Shown: in pieces, positions 43,752 through 51,606 of the stretch
Numbering within the stretch: position 1 is the first letter of the stretch
Layout: the number at the start of each line of letters is the position of its first letter
Source: Chryseobacterium oranimense
Lineage (GTDB): Bacteria > Bacteroidota > Bacteroidia > Flavobacteriales > Weeksellaceae
Direction: 5' to 3'
Length of the DNA stretch: 64,000 bases
Assembly: GCF_025244725.1 (NCBI RefSeq)
Contig: NZ_CP104203.1
Span: 868,001-932,000 of the forward strand
The notes under the pieces: generated by a model
The model's input: the letters and a program-made list of their open reading frames with translations, nothing else
Databases searched by the model: none
What the model was told of the DNA's origin: nothing
Made by a program: the position numbers and the translations under genes

Positions 43752-44759
43752 TTATTTTAAAGAGGCTTTAGAAATCAGTTTTGCGGATAATGTTATCCTT
43801 TTCCCAGTGGCTGCAAAATTATTGATCTGCCCATCCAGGAGTTTGATAGCTTCTTCAGCCATTTCTGCAATAGGTTGTTGGATATAAGTAATTTCCGTAG
43901 GGAAAAGATGATATGTATCAGTTTCATCAAATGCTATTACGGATACCTGTTCCGGAACTTTTATATTATTTTTGACGAGATAGGAGAGTCCTGCTACCGC
44001 AAGTTTATTACTGGAAAAGTAGAGTGCTGTATTTTCTGGGGTATTTCCCAGCATCTTTTCAAGTTCTAAATGTACTTCCTGTGCAATATTTTCTAATCCT
44101 ACCAGCAGATACTGTATTTCAGCTGTTTTTTTAGACATGCTTACCGCCGTTTCAAAGCCATGCTGACGGTCCAGCAGATGTGGAAGCTCAGTCTGATAGC
44201 CTATATAGATCATTTTATCAAAATCTTTTTTAAGAAGCAAACTGGTTGTATGCTCTGCTATTTCCTGGTTGTTTATTGTTATACCAGGGATAGGAACGCC
44301 TTTAAGATATCTGTCGATACTTACAACGGGATATTTGATATCTACGAGGTTTTCAAGGGTCTTTTCTGAACCTGCTACGGGGGCAACGATCATCCCATCC
44401 ACCTGTTGCTGTGAGAAAAGCTCAGTAAGTTTTTTGAATTTATCTGCATTCTCATCAGAACTGCCAATGATTAGAGTGTAGCCTAGTTTTAAAGCTTTAT
44501 CTTCCAGATTTCTTGCCATATGAGAATAGAAATCATTGGAAATATCTGCAACGATCAGTCCAAGAAGCTTTGTTTTGTTAGTTTTGAGGCTTTTTGCAAT
44601 TTTATTAGGAGTGTAGTTAATCGTTTCAGCAATTTCAAAAATTTTTTTCCGGGTCTCTTCGCTGATGCGCTGTCCTTCCTTTCTGTTAAGAACATAAGAT
44701 ACAGTGGCTACGGAAACTCCTGCCAGTTTAGCAATATCTTTTATAGAAGACCTTTTCAT
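43752..44759 (-). CDS. LacI-family transcriptional regulator
   Basis: The 335-residue protein has the LacI N-terminal helix-turn-helix and hinge (IKDIAKLAGVSVATVSYVLNR, ISEETRKKIFEIAETINYTPNKIAKSLKTN) and a periplasmic-binding-protein-like sensor domain (LLGLIVADISNDFYSHMARNLEDKA onward, with ISVIAFDETDTYHLF). It should repress the adjacent kinase-permease-porin-epimerase genes until its sugar is present. Two identical 18-bp words with TTAAACGTTTA, before the kinase and about 200 bp upstream of this gene, are candidate binding sites. It reads in the same direction as the kinase, 54 bp upstream, and may be co-transcribed with it. Confidence 0.93.
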   Translation of the reverse strand: MKRSSIKDIAKLAGVSVATVSYVLNRKEGQRISEETRKKIFEIAETINYTPNKIAKSLKTNKTKLLGLIVADISNDFYSHMARNLEDKALKLGYTLIIGSSDENADKFKKLTELFSQQQVDGMIVAPVAGSEKTLENLVDIKYPVVSIDRYLKGVPIPGITINNQEIAEHTTSLLLKKDFDKMIYIGYQTELPHLLDRQHGFETAVSMSKKTAEIQYLLVGLENIAQEVHLELEKMLGNTPENTALYFSSNKLAVAGLSYLVKNNIKVPEQVSVIAFDETDTYHLFPTEITYIQQPIAEMAEEAIKLLDGQINNFAATGKRITLSAKLISKASLK

Positions 44760-44776
44760 TTTTTATTTTTTCGCTA

Positions 44777-44808
44777 CAAAAGTATTCTATAAAATATACA
44801 AAAAACAA
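44777..44808 (-). promoter_or_regulatory. Promoter of the LacI regulator gene
   Basis: On the minus strand TTG (44806-44808) and TACTTTTG (44777-44784) are separated by 21 bases, fitting the Bacteroidota -33/-7 pattern. The -7 box lies 17 bases before the start codon, so the leader is very short. Confidence 0.6.
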
Positions 44809-44955
44809 TAGTGCTGTTTTTTTGGTGGTTTGAGAAAAAAATGTAATTTTGGCGGATTTTAATCGTGAATTATAATTATTTGATATTCAGCTAATTGTAT
44901 AAAATAATACATCCTAATATGAACAAATTGTTAATTCAGTTTGATGGTGTTGTTA

Positions 44956-44974
44956 ATTTTGGTTAAACGTTTAT
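44956..44974. promoter_or_regulatory. Second LacI-type operator, upstream of the LacI gene
   Basis: ATTTTGGTTAAACGTTTA is identical to the word at 43698-43715 and contains TTAAACGTTTA. It lies about 200 bp upstream of the lacI start and about 365 bp before the capsule dehydratase start, so it could allow DNA looping with the first site or control a transcript not recognised here. Confidence 0.7.
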
Positions 44975-45126
44975 TCAAATAAATTTTAAATATAAGTAAT
45001 ATTAAGCGCCTCTTTTATTTTTAAATTTTTTTGATGATATAGAAATTTCCCACCATACAGTATTTTACTTTTATTCCACAAAGGCATTGCAATTACTATT
45101 AAAAAATGTTAAATATTATTCGCATT

Positions 45127-45165
45127 TTGTTGTACGAATTTCAAGCTGAAAATATTGTACAACAA
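45127..45165. promoter_or_regulatory. Inverted repeat in the capsule promoter region
   Basis: TTGTTGTAC (45127-45135) and GTACAACAA (45157-45163 plus two bases) are perfect 9-bp inverted arms with a 21-base spacer. Each arm holds a TTGTAC(G/A)A half-palindrome, so two dimer sites about 25 bp apart are equally possible. It lies about 100 bp upstream of the promoter at 45239. Confidence 0.5.
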
Positions 45166-45238
45166 TGAGATATGAATATTTAAAGGTTAATTATATTGCA
45201 ATATTTATAACGTATTATGTATAAATTAACAAATAGTA

Positions 45239-45271
45239 TTGAAAAATATCATTAATAATTAATTATATTTG
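45239..45271 (+). promoter_or_regulatory. Promoter of the capsule locus
   Basis: TTG (45239-45241) and TATATTTG (45264-45271) with a 22-base spacer match the Bacteroidota -33/-7 pattern. The -7 box is 66 bases before the dehydratase start. Confidence 0.6.
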
Positions 45272-45337
45272 CTTAAAATTAAAAACCACCAAATGTTGAA
45301 TTAAACAAAAAAATAACGTTTTTAGGACTTTTGTAGT

Positions 45338-47251
45338 ATGGTGAATGTTTTTAAAATCAAAGAATTAAGATATATACCTAGGTGGCTGGTTTTTTTTATT
45401 GATATCACAATCGTTTCTTTTTCCGTATTAACTACGTATCTATTCTTAATAAACCTGCATGTAAAAATTAATTTTACAGAATATTCCAATGAGAAAATAT
45501 TTGTGGTTATTCTTGTGAATGTTCTGTTTATGCTTCTTTTCAAAACATATGCGGGCATTATAAGATATTCTACCTTTTTCGATTTTTTCAGGATTTTGTG
45601 GTCTTCAGGCAGTACGCTTCTGGTATTGCTGGGGTTGAGTTATATCTCGCACGTCACTTTAGGAAAGCCAGTGTATCTGTACCCGGCGCTTTTTTTGTTT
45701 TTCTTTATTTCCGTCTTTCTGATGTTCTTTTTCAGAATGGTTACCAAGAAGCTTTTTAAAATATTTATGCAGGCTGGTAAGGGCTCGGCCAGATTAAGGA
45801 TTGCTGTTGCCGGGGTAGAAGATGAGTCTGTATCACTGGCCAATGCTATTATTCATAGTCCGGGACAGGCTTATAAGTTGGCGGGTTTTTTTAGCGCAAG
45901 ACCTGATTCCAAAAAAGCAATGCTTCTGGGATATAAGGTATATAATAGAAAAGAACTTCTTAAAAATGATCATCTTGCCAACTGGTTTGATGCAATTTTA
46001 ATCAGGGAAACGATGAGCAGGCCTAAAATGGAAGAATGGATCACTCTTGCGTTAGACAAAGGATTGAAAGTACTGAAAGCGCCTGATATCAGCAAGGTTA
46101 CTGAAGAAGGTCTTGTAGGGAGTATCCGTCCGCTTCAGATTGAAGATTTGCTGGAGCGAAGACCTATCAAAATAGAAAATGAAGAGGTGAAAAGCTCTCA
46201 TCTTGGTAAAAATATTCTGATAACAGGGGGAGCAGGGTCTATAGGAAGTGAAATCGTGAGACAGGTTGCTCAGTTGGGTGCGTCGCTTATCGTAGTTGTG
46301 GATCAGGCTGAATCTCCTTTATATGAGCTTAAACTAGAACTGCTGGAAAAATTTCCCAATCAAAACTTCAAATTTGTGCTGGCAGATATTTCAAACCATT
46401 ACAGGCTCGAAAGTTTGTTTGAACAATACCGTTTTTCAACAGTTTACCACGCTGCGGCCTATAAGCATGTTCCTTTAATAGAAGATAATCCTCATGAAGC
46501 TATCTTTGTTAATATTGGAGGAACTAAAAATTTAGCTTTACTATCCAAACAATACAACGTCGATTGCTTCGTCATGGTCTCTACAGATAAGGCTGTGAAT
46601 CCTACCAACGTGATGGGAGCTTCCAAAAGAGCGGCTGAACTTTTTGTGCAGTCTTTACAAAGCTCTCCTGGGAATATGACGAAATTTATCACAACCCGCT
46701 TTGGAAATGTTTTGGGGTCCAACGGTTCTGTTATCCCGCATTTCAAAAAGCAAATCGAAAAAGGAGGGCCGGTCACCATTACCCACCCCGATATCATCCG
46801 TTATTTTATGACAATTCCCGAAGCCTGCGAGTTGGTGCTTCAGGCCGGGACCATGGGGAAAGGAGGTGAGATCTATGTTTTTGATATGGGAAAACCGATT
46901 AAAATTCTGAATCTGGCAAAAAGAATGATAAAGCTATCCGGATATACACCGGATGTTGATATTAAAATAGAGTTTATCGGTTTGAGGCCCGGTGAAAAAC
47001 TCTATGAGGAGCTTTTAACGGATAATTCCACGACTATGCCTACCCATCATGAAAAAATAATGATCTCAAGGGATCCGTTGATGGAATTTGAAGACATCGA
47101 GATTTTATGCAAACAGATTATGCGGTCGGCAATAAAAAAGGACAGTCTGCAGGTCGTTAAAATTTTAAAAGTTATTGTTCCGGAATTTATAAGTAATAAT
47201 TCGGAATTTGAAATTCTGGATAAAACGCCGGAACATGAAGTCTATCAGTAA
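45338..47251 (+). CDS. Membrane-bound UDP-GlcNAc 4,6-dehydratase (PglF/WbpM/CapD type)
   Basis: The 637-residue protein has four transmembrane segments in residues 15-130, a first Rossmann-like domain (about 145-275), and a C-terminal SDR dehydratase domain from about 290. The cofactor motif is NILITGGAGSIGSEIV (residues 292-307). The active site reads MVSTDKAVNPTNVMGASKR, with Met426 and Lys430 in place of the usual Tyr-xxx-Lys, the hallmark of the WbpM/PglF/FlaA1 group. It makes UDP-4-keto-6-deoxy-HexNAc, the precursor of bacillosamine, QuiNAc or FucNAc. With PglC-, PglD- and PglE-like genes at the far end of the locus, the bacillosamine-type branch is the best fit. It is the first gene of the capsule locus. 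Confidence 0.92.
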   Translation: MVNVFKIKELRYIPRWLVFFIDITIVSFSVLTTYLFLINLHVKINFTEYSNEKIFVVILVNVLFMLLFKTYAGIIRYSTFFDFFRILWSSGSTLLVLLGLSYISHVTLGKPVYLYPALFLFFFISVFLMFFFRMVTKKLFKIFMQAGKGSARLRIAVAGVEDESVSLANAIIHSPGQAYKLAGFFSARPDSKKAMLLGYKVYNRKELLKNDHLANWFDAILIRETMSRPKMEEWITLALDKGLKVLKAPDISKVTEEGLVGSIRPLQIEDLLERRPIKIENEEVKSSHLGKNILITGGAGSIGSEIVRQVAQLGASLIVVVDQAESPLYELKLELLEKFPNQNFKFVLADISNHYRLESLFEQYRFSTVYHAAAYKHVPLIEDNPHEAIFVNIGGTKNLALLSKQYNVDCFVMVSTDKAVNPTNVMGASKRAAELFVQSLQSSPGNMTKFITTRFGNVLGSNGSVIPHFKKQIEKGGPVTITHPDIIRYFMTIPEACELVLQAGTMGKGGEIYVFDMGKPIKILNLAKRMIKLSGYTPDVDIKIEFIGLRPGEKLYEELLTDNSTTMPTHHEKIMISRDPLMEFEDIEILCKQIMRSAIKKDSLQVVKILKVIVPEFISNNSEFEILDKTPEHEVYQ

Positions 47252-47293
47252 CATAGTTTTAATTATGTGAAAAATGAAATAAAAATAATCAAA

Positions 47294-47301
47294 TATTTTT
47301 G
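47294..47301 (+). promoter_or_regulatory. Possible promoter -7 box before the Wza gene
   Basis: TATTTTTG matches TAnnTTTG and lies about 180 bases before the wza-type gene. No clear TTTG is found at the -33 distance. It would give a long leader that includes the palindrome at 47375. Confidence 0.4.
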
Positions 47302-47358
47302 CTAATTTATTTTAATCGGAACGAAAATTGCAGCAAAAAGAATTAATTTTAAAATACT

Positions 47359-47424
47359 GTAGTACGTTATAGATTTTCACGTATACGTGAAATTTAAATA
47401 ATAAATGAAAATATTCGTAGTACG
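47359..47424. promoter_or_regulatory. Perfect 18-bp palindrome flanked by GTAGTACG direct repeats
   Basis: TTTCACGTATACGTGAAA (47375-47392) is a perfect palindrome. GTAGTACG occurs on both sides, at 47359-47366 and 47417-47424, with starts 58 bases apart. The block lies 60-120 bases before the wza-type gene and is a strong candidate for binding by an unknown regulator of the export genes. Confidence 0.6.
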
Positions 47425-47482
47425 CTCCAAATATGGTGAATTCTAATAAGCTGAGCGTTAAAACAATAGATTAAAAAAACAT

Positions 47483-48274
47483 ATGAATAAAACTATTATT
47501 ACGTACCTAATACTGTTATCGGTTACTTTACTATCGTGTAAACCCAAACAGAATATGGTATACATGTCGAAGGATAATATGGAGGAGGAAGTGTCCAGGG
47601 CAAAGTTTCAGGGTTTACATATTCAGGAGGGAGATGTTCTCCTTATCCTGGTTTCTGCACTTGACGAAATTGCAGTAAAACCCTTCAATCTGAATACGAC
47701 AAATAAGGTAGGAAGTGATACCAATACGGGAATCAACCAATATGTACAGCCAAGTGAATACCTGGTCAATGAAGAGGGCTACATATCTTTTCCGGTATTG
47801 GGGAACGTATATACCAAAGGAATGACGCAGGTACAGCTTAAACAGGAGCTGGAAACCCGCCTCAAAAGATATCTTACAGATCCCATGGTATCCATCAGCC
47901 TGAAAAATTTCAACGTAAGTGTTTTGGGTGAAGTGAAAGAACCGGGCCAGAAGGTAAGTGTTTCCCAAAAAATTAATGTTTTCCAGGCGCTTGGCCTTGC
48001 AGGGGATATGACGGATTTTGGAGACCGCACAAATGTGAAGCTTATCCGTACAGGCGATGATGGAGCAGATCAGGTAGTAAATATTGATCTTACCAGATCC
48101 GACATTGTAAGCTCACCGTACTATTATATGAAGCAAAACGACATATTGTATGTACAGCCGGATAAAAATAAACAGGTGCAGGCGAATTCCAACCCGAACA
48201 GGGCACTTACATTCCAGATTATCGGTGCTTTGCTGACGGCAGGTACACTTATTATTGCTTTAACAAGACGATAA
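47483..48274 (+). CDS. Outer-membrane polysaccharide export lipoprotein (Wza/BexD family)
   Basis: The 263-residue protein has a lipoprotein signal (VTLLSC, Cys at about residue 19) and a polysaccharide-export (PES) domain (GLHIQEGDVLLILVSALDE; EYLVNEEGYISFPVLGNVYTKGMTQVQLKQELETRL). A SLBB-type domain follows (FNVSVLGEVKEPGQKVSVSQKINVFQALGLAGDMTDFGDR), then a C-terminal hydrophobic helix (residues 243-260) that would cross the outer membrane. It forms the export channel for capsule or exopolysaccharide. At 263 residues it is shorter than E. coli Wza, as is usual in Bacteroidota. Wzc follows after 3 bp. Confidence 0.92.
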   Translation: MNKTIITYLILLSVTLLSCKPKQNMVYMSKDNMEEEVSRAKFQGLHIQEGDVLLILVSALDEIAVKPFNLNTTNKVGSDTNTGINQYVQPSEYLVNEEGYISFPVLGNVYTKGMTQVQLKQELETRLKRYLTDPMVSISLKNFNVSVLGEVKEPGQKVSVSQKINVFQALGLAGDMTDFGDRTNVKLIRTGDDGADQVVNIDLTRSDIVSSPYYYMKQNDILYVQPDKNKQVQANSNPNRALTFQIIGALLTAGTLIIALTRR

Positions 48275-48277
48275 AAT

Positions 48278-50614
48278 ATGCAGCAGACAGAATTTCAGGC
48301 TAAAGAGGAAAAATTGAACATCAGAAAAACCATTTCCAAATACCTCTACAAATGGCCGTGGTTTATTGCCTCTATTTTGATCTTTTTATCAGGTGCTTAT
48401 ATCTATCTGAGGTATAGTGTGCCTAAATACCAATCCAAAACCACCCTCAAATTTGATAAAAAACAGAATGACCTTTCTTCAGCTTTAGCAGATCTTGATA
48501 ACCTGGGAATAGGCCTGGGAAATTCCGATGAGCTGAAAAGTGAGGCTGCTGTTGTGAATTCGAGACCTATACTTATGCAGGTGGTGAAAAACCTTAATCT
48601 CAATGTAGAATACTACAGTGCGGGGGAGATTAAAGATTCACAGCTCTTTTCCAAAGTACCTATTACAGCAAAGATATTAACCTATACCAAAGAAAAGTTT
48701 GTATCGGCCGCTTATTCCATTACGGAAATAAAGGGAGACCAGTTTACCCTTCAAAACGATAAAAAAAAGGAGTTCACAGGGAAATTTAATGTCCCTGTAA
48801 TATTGGACTTCGGAACAGTGATTCTTGAGAGAAACTCTCCAATTGCTGCAAAATCGGAATATAAAATTGTCTTCTGGAATCCTATTGAGAAAGTTAAAAA
48901 ACTTGAAAAAACAATTCAGGTAAATCTACCGGATGAAAAGGCTATGCTAATGGACATCAGCCTGATAGGAACTCTTCCTGAAAAATCCGAAGCCATTCTT
49001 AACGAAGTTACCAAGCAATATAACCTGGACGGGCAGAGAGATAAAAACCTTCAGGCTCAGAATACCCAGGAATTTATCGACAAAAGACTGGAAGTAATCA
49101 CCAAAGATCTTTCCGGAGTGGAAAACCAAAAAGAAGATTTCCAGAACCGCAACCGTATTGTTGATTTACAAGCTCAGGCAGAACTGGCATTGCAGAATAC
49201 CAGCGAAAATACCAAAGCACTTCTGCAGCAGCAGGCTCAGCTGGATCTTCTGAATTCACTTTCGGCGGAAGCTTCCAAAGGCAACAACCAGCTTATGCCT
49301 TCAAACCTGGGGCTCAATCCTTCGCTGGAACAAACTATTTCTCAGTATAATTTACTTATCATCAGCAGAAACAAAACCCTGAAACAGGCTACGAATGAAA
49401 ACCCTGCTGTCATAGAAATGAACAGGGAAATTGCTTCTCTAAAAGATGTTATCCGTGACAATATCCGTGAGCAGAAACAAACTGTGCAGACAGGGATCTC
49501 CCAACTGCAAAATCAAATCACAACAAGCAATAACGTTATAGAAAAGGTTCCCGGGCAATCTAAAGTATACAGAGGAATCGAACGTCAGCAGAATCTTAAA
49601 GAGCAGCTCTTCTTATTCCTTCTTCAGAAAAGAGAGGAAAATGCAATTAATTTGTCTGTAGATGTCCCGAAAGCGAAAATTGTTAACCCGGCATTTACTG
49701 AAGATGCAGTAGTGTCTCCTAAAAAAGATATTATTTTTCCCGGTGCCTTTTTCCTGGGAATTTTAATTCCTTTTGCCATTTTCTATCTGTTGTTCCTTTT
49801 GGATGATAAAATCTACAGCAGAGACGATATTAAAGAACATTCCCGATTGGGCGTATTGGTGGATATCCCGTCACTTAAAGACAGTGAAAACCACCTGGTG
49901 CAGAAAAACGACTTTTCAGAACTGGCGGAAGCGTTCAGGGTTCTGGTTTCCAACCTTAAATTTGTTCTGCCGGCGAAAGATTCGGCTAAAGTAATTATGG
50001 TAACTTCTTCTGTAAAAGGAGAGGGAAAAACCTTGGTATCCGTTAATCTTGCCCTTACCATAGCGAATAAAAACGGAAGAGCCCTTCTGATTGGTTCGGA
50101 TATCCGTAATCCACAGATCCAGAGATACGACAGTGAACCGGTAAAAAGAAAAGGTCTTACAGAGTTTTTATATGATGATTCGGTGAATGTGGAAGACCTT
50201 GTTCATACTTCAACCACTAACCCTTCATGTGATGTTATCTATGCCGGAGCTATTCCTCCAAATCCACAGGAGCTTCTCTCTAATGGCCGTTACCAAAAGC
50301 TTATTGAGCAGATGTCATCAAGGTATGCTTATATTATTATTGACTCTGCGCCGCTGATGCTGGTTTCAGATACACTGAGCATTGCGGATACGGCAGATGC
50401 AACATTATACGTAGTAAGATCAGGAATATCAAAAAATATACTGATAGATTTCGCCAATGACCTGGTAAGAGATTCTAAACTTTCGAATGTATCCTTTGTC
50501 ATTAACGATGTTTCAAAGCGTGCAGGAGGATATGGCTATAACTATAGCTACGGCTATGGATACAGCCAGACCAAAGATAAAAGTAGCTGGTGGAAGAAAA
50601 TTTTTAAATCATAG
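48278..50614 (+). CDS. Polysaccharide co-polymerase and BY-type tyrosine kinase (Wzc family)
   Basis: The 778-residue inner-membrane protein controls chain length and couples export to phosphorylation. It has a Wzz domain with transmembrane segments at about 27-45 and 490-510, a large periplasmic coiled-coil region, and a C-terminal kinase. The kinase carries Walker A at about 577-585 (SSVKGEGKT), Walker A' LLIGSDIRNP and Walker B YIIIDSAPLML. The tail GGYGYNYSYGYGYSQ holds six tyrosines as the autophosphorylation cluster. All parts are intact and in one polypeptide, as in proteobacterial Wzc. No cognate tyrosine phosphatase (Wzb or CpsB type) is seen in the window. Confidence 0.94.
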   Translation: MQQTEFQAKEEKLNIRKTISKYLYKWPWFIASILIFLSGAYIYLRYSVPKYQSKTTLKFDKKQNDLSSALADLDNLGIGLGNSDELKSEAAVVNSRPILMQVVKNLNLNVEYYSAGEIKDSQLFSKVPITAKILTYTKEKFVSAAYSITEIKGDQFTLQNDKKKEFTGKFNVPVILDFGTVILERNSPIAAKSEYKIVFWNPIEKVKKLEKTIQVNLPDEKAMLMDISLIGTLPEKSEAILNEVTKQYNLDGQRDKNLQAQNTQEFIDKRLEVITKDLSGVENQKEDFQNRNRIVDLQAQAELALQNTSENTKALLQQQAQLDLLNSLSAEASKGNNQLMPSNLGLNPSLEQTISQYNLLIISRNKTLKQATNENPAVIEMNREIASLKDVIRDNIREQKQTVQTGISQLQNQITTSNNVIEKVPGQSKVYRGIERQQNLKEQLFLFLLQKREENAINLSVDVPKAKIVNPAFTEDAVVSPKKDIIFPGAFFLGILIPFAIFYLLFLLDDKIYSRDDIKEHSRLGVLVDIPSLKDSENHLVQKNDFSELAEAFRVLVSNLKFVLPAKDSAKVIMVTSSVKGEGKTLVSVNLALTIANKNGRALLIGSDIRNPQIQRYDSEPVKRKGLTEFLYDDSVNVEDLVHTSTTNPSCDVIYAGAIPPNPQELLSNGRYQKLIEQMSSRYAYIIIDSAPLMLVSDTLSIADTADATLYVVRSGISKNILIDFANDLVRDSKLSNVSFVINDVSKRAGGYGYNYSYGYGYSQTKDKSSWWKKIFKS

Positions 50615-50616
50615 AA

Positions 50617-51585
50617 ATGCATAAAATTTTAATTACAGGCGGAGCGGGCTTTATCGGCTCTAACTTAACGGAGTATTTTTTAAATAAAGGACATTATGTA
50701 GTTTGCCTGGACAATTTTGCAACAGGACACCGTCATAATATTGAGCCTTTTCTGGAAAACCCGAACTATAAGCTCATTGAAGGGGATATCCGTGATTTGG
50801 AAGTTTGTCAGAAAGCGGTGGAAAATGTAGATTATGTTTTACACCAGGCGGCATTGGGCTCGGTTCCGAGGTCTATTAAAGATCCTGCTACCAGTAATGA
50901 CGTAAATGTTTCCGGGTTTTTAAATATGCTGATTGCTGCACGTGATGCCAAAGTAAAACGTTTCGTATACGCAGCTTCATCTTCTACCTATGGAGACTCG
51001 GCATCATTACCTAAAGTGGAGGATGTAATCGGGAAGCCGTTATCACCCTATGCCATTACTAAATATGTGAATGAGCTGTATGCAGATGTATTCGGGAAAA
51101 CTTATGGAATGGAATGTATTGGTCTGAGGTATTTCAATGTTTTTGGACGCAGACAGGATCCGAACGGAGCTTATGCTGCTGTGATTCCTTTGTTTGTGAA
51201 GCAGCTGATCAACCATGAATCTCCTACAATAAACGGAACAGGAGACTATTCACGTGATTTTACCTACATCGATAATGTGATTCAGATGAATGAACGCGCG
51301 ATGCTTACAGAAAATCCTGAAGCAGTGAATACAGTTTATAATACAGCCGTAGGCGACCGTACAACGTTGAACAGCCTGATTGGATATCTTAAGACCTTTC
51401 TAAGCGAATTCGACGGGAAAATTGCCGATGTAGAGGTTATTTACGGGCCGAACCGTGTGGGAGATATCCCGCATTCCCTGGCTTCAGTGGAAAAAGCAGA
51501 GAAATTATTAGGCTATCAGCCCACCCATACCATAGAGAAAGGTTTGAAAGAAGCCATCAGCTGGTATTGGGAAAATTTAAAATAA
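50617..51585 (+). CDS. UDP-N-acetylglucosamine 4-epimerase-like SDR (WbpP/Gne type)
   Basis: The 322-residue cytoplasmic SDR has ILITGGAGFIGSNLTEYF for NAD binding, HQAALGSVPRSIKDP as in the WbpP group, the catalytic Ser-Tyr-Lys (YAASSSTYGD and SPYAITKYVNELYADVF), GLRYFNVFGRRQDPNGAYAAVIP and GTGDYSRDFTYIDN. The SVPRS stretch is typical of UDP-GlcNAc/UDP-GlcNAcA 4-epimerases rather than galactose-only GalE. It starts 2 bp after wzc and is followed by a UDP-HexNAc dehydrogenase, so the pair should supply a HexNAc uronic acid (GalNAcA or GlcNAcA). Confidence 0.9.
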   Translation: MHKILITGGAGFIGSNLTEYFLNKGHYVVCLDNFATGHRHNIEPFLENPNYKLIEGDIRDLEVCQKAVENVDYVLHQAALGSVPRSIKDPATSNDVNVSGFLNMLIAARDAKVKRFVYAASSSTYGDSASLPKVEDVIGKPLSPYAITKYVNELYADVFGKTYGMECIGLRYFNVFGRRQDPNGAYAAVIPLFVKQLINHESPTINGTGDYSRDFTYIDNVIQMNERAMLTENPEAVNTVYNTAVGDRTTLNSLIGYLKTFLSEFDGKIADVEVIYGPNRVGDIPHSLASVEKAEKLLGYQPTHTIEKGLKEAISWYWENLK

Positions 51586-51606
51586 ACAAGTTTAAATAGA
51601 CTTTTT

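Larger units (their letters stand above)
44760..45337. other. 578-bp divergent gene-free region between LacI regulator and capsule locus
   Basis: No gene is seen in this very AT-rich stretch. It holds the lacI promoter near its left end, the second LacI-type operator, an inverted repeat with TTGTTGTAC arms, and a flavobacterial promoter before the capsule dehydratase gene. The transition from sugar use to polysaccharide synthesis happens here. Confidence 0.7.

Noticed and set aside
2305..45325. AACGTTTTTA-like words shortly before the GH115, araB and capsule dehydratase starts
   Set aside because: The three copies are short, differ outside AACGTTTT and belong to unrelated pathways; in AT-rich DNA they may be chance.
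50617..51585. galE for the Leloir pathway
   Set aside because: The SVPRS stretch and capsule context point to a UDP-HexNAc epimerase, so it is not assigned to galactose use.
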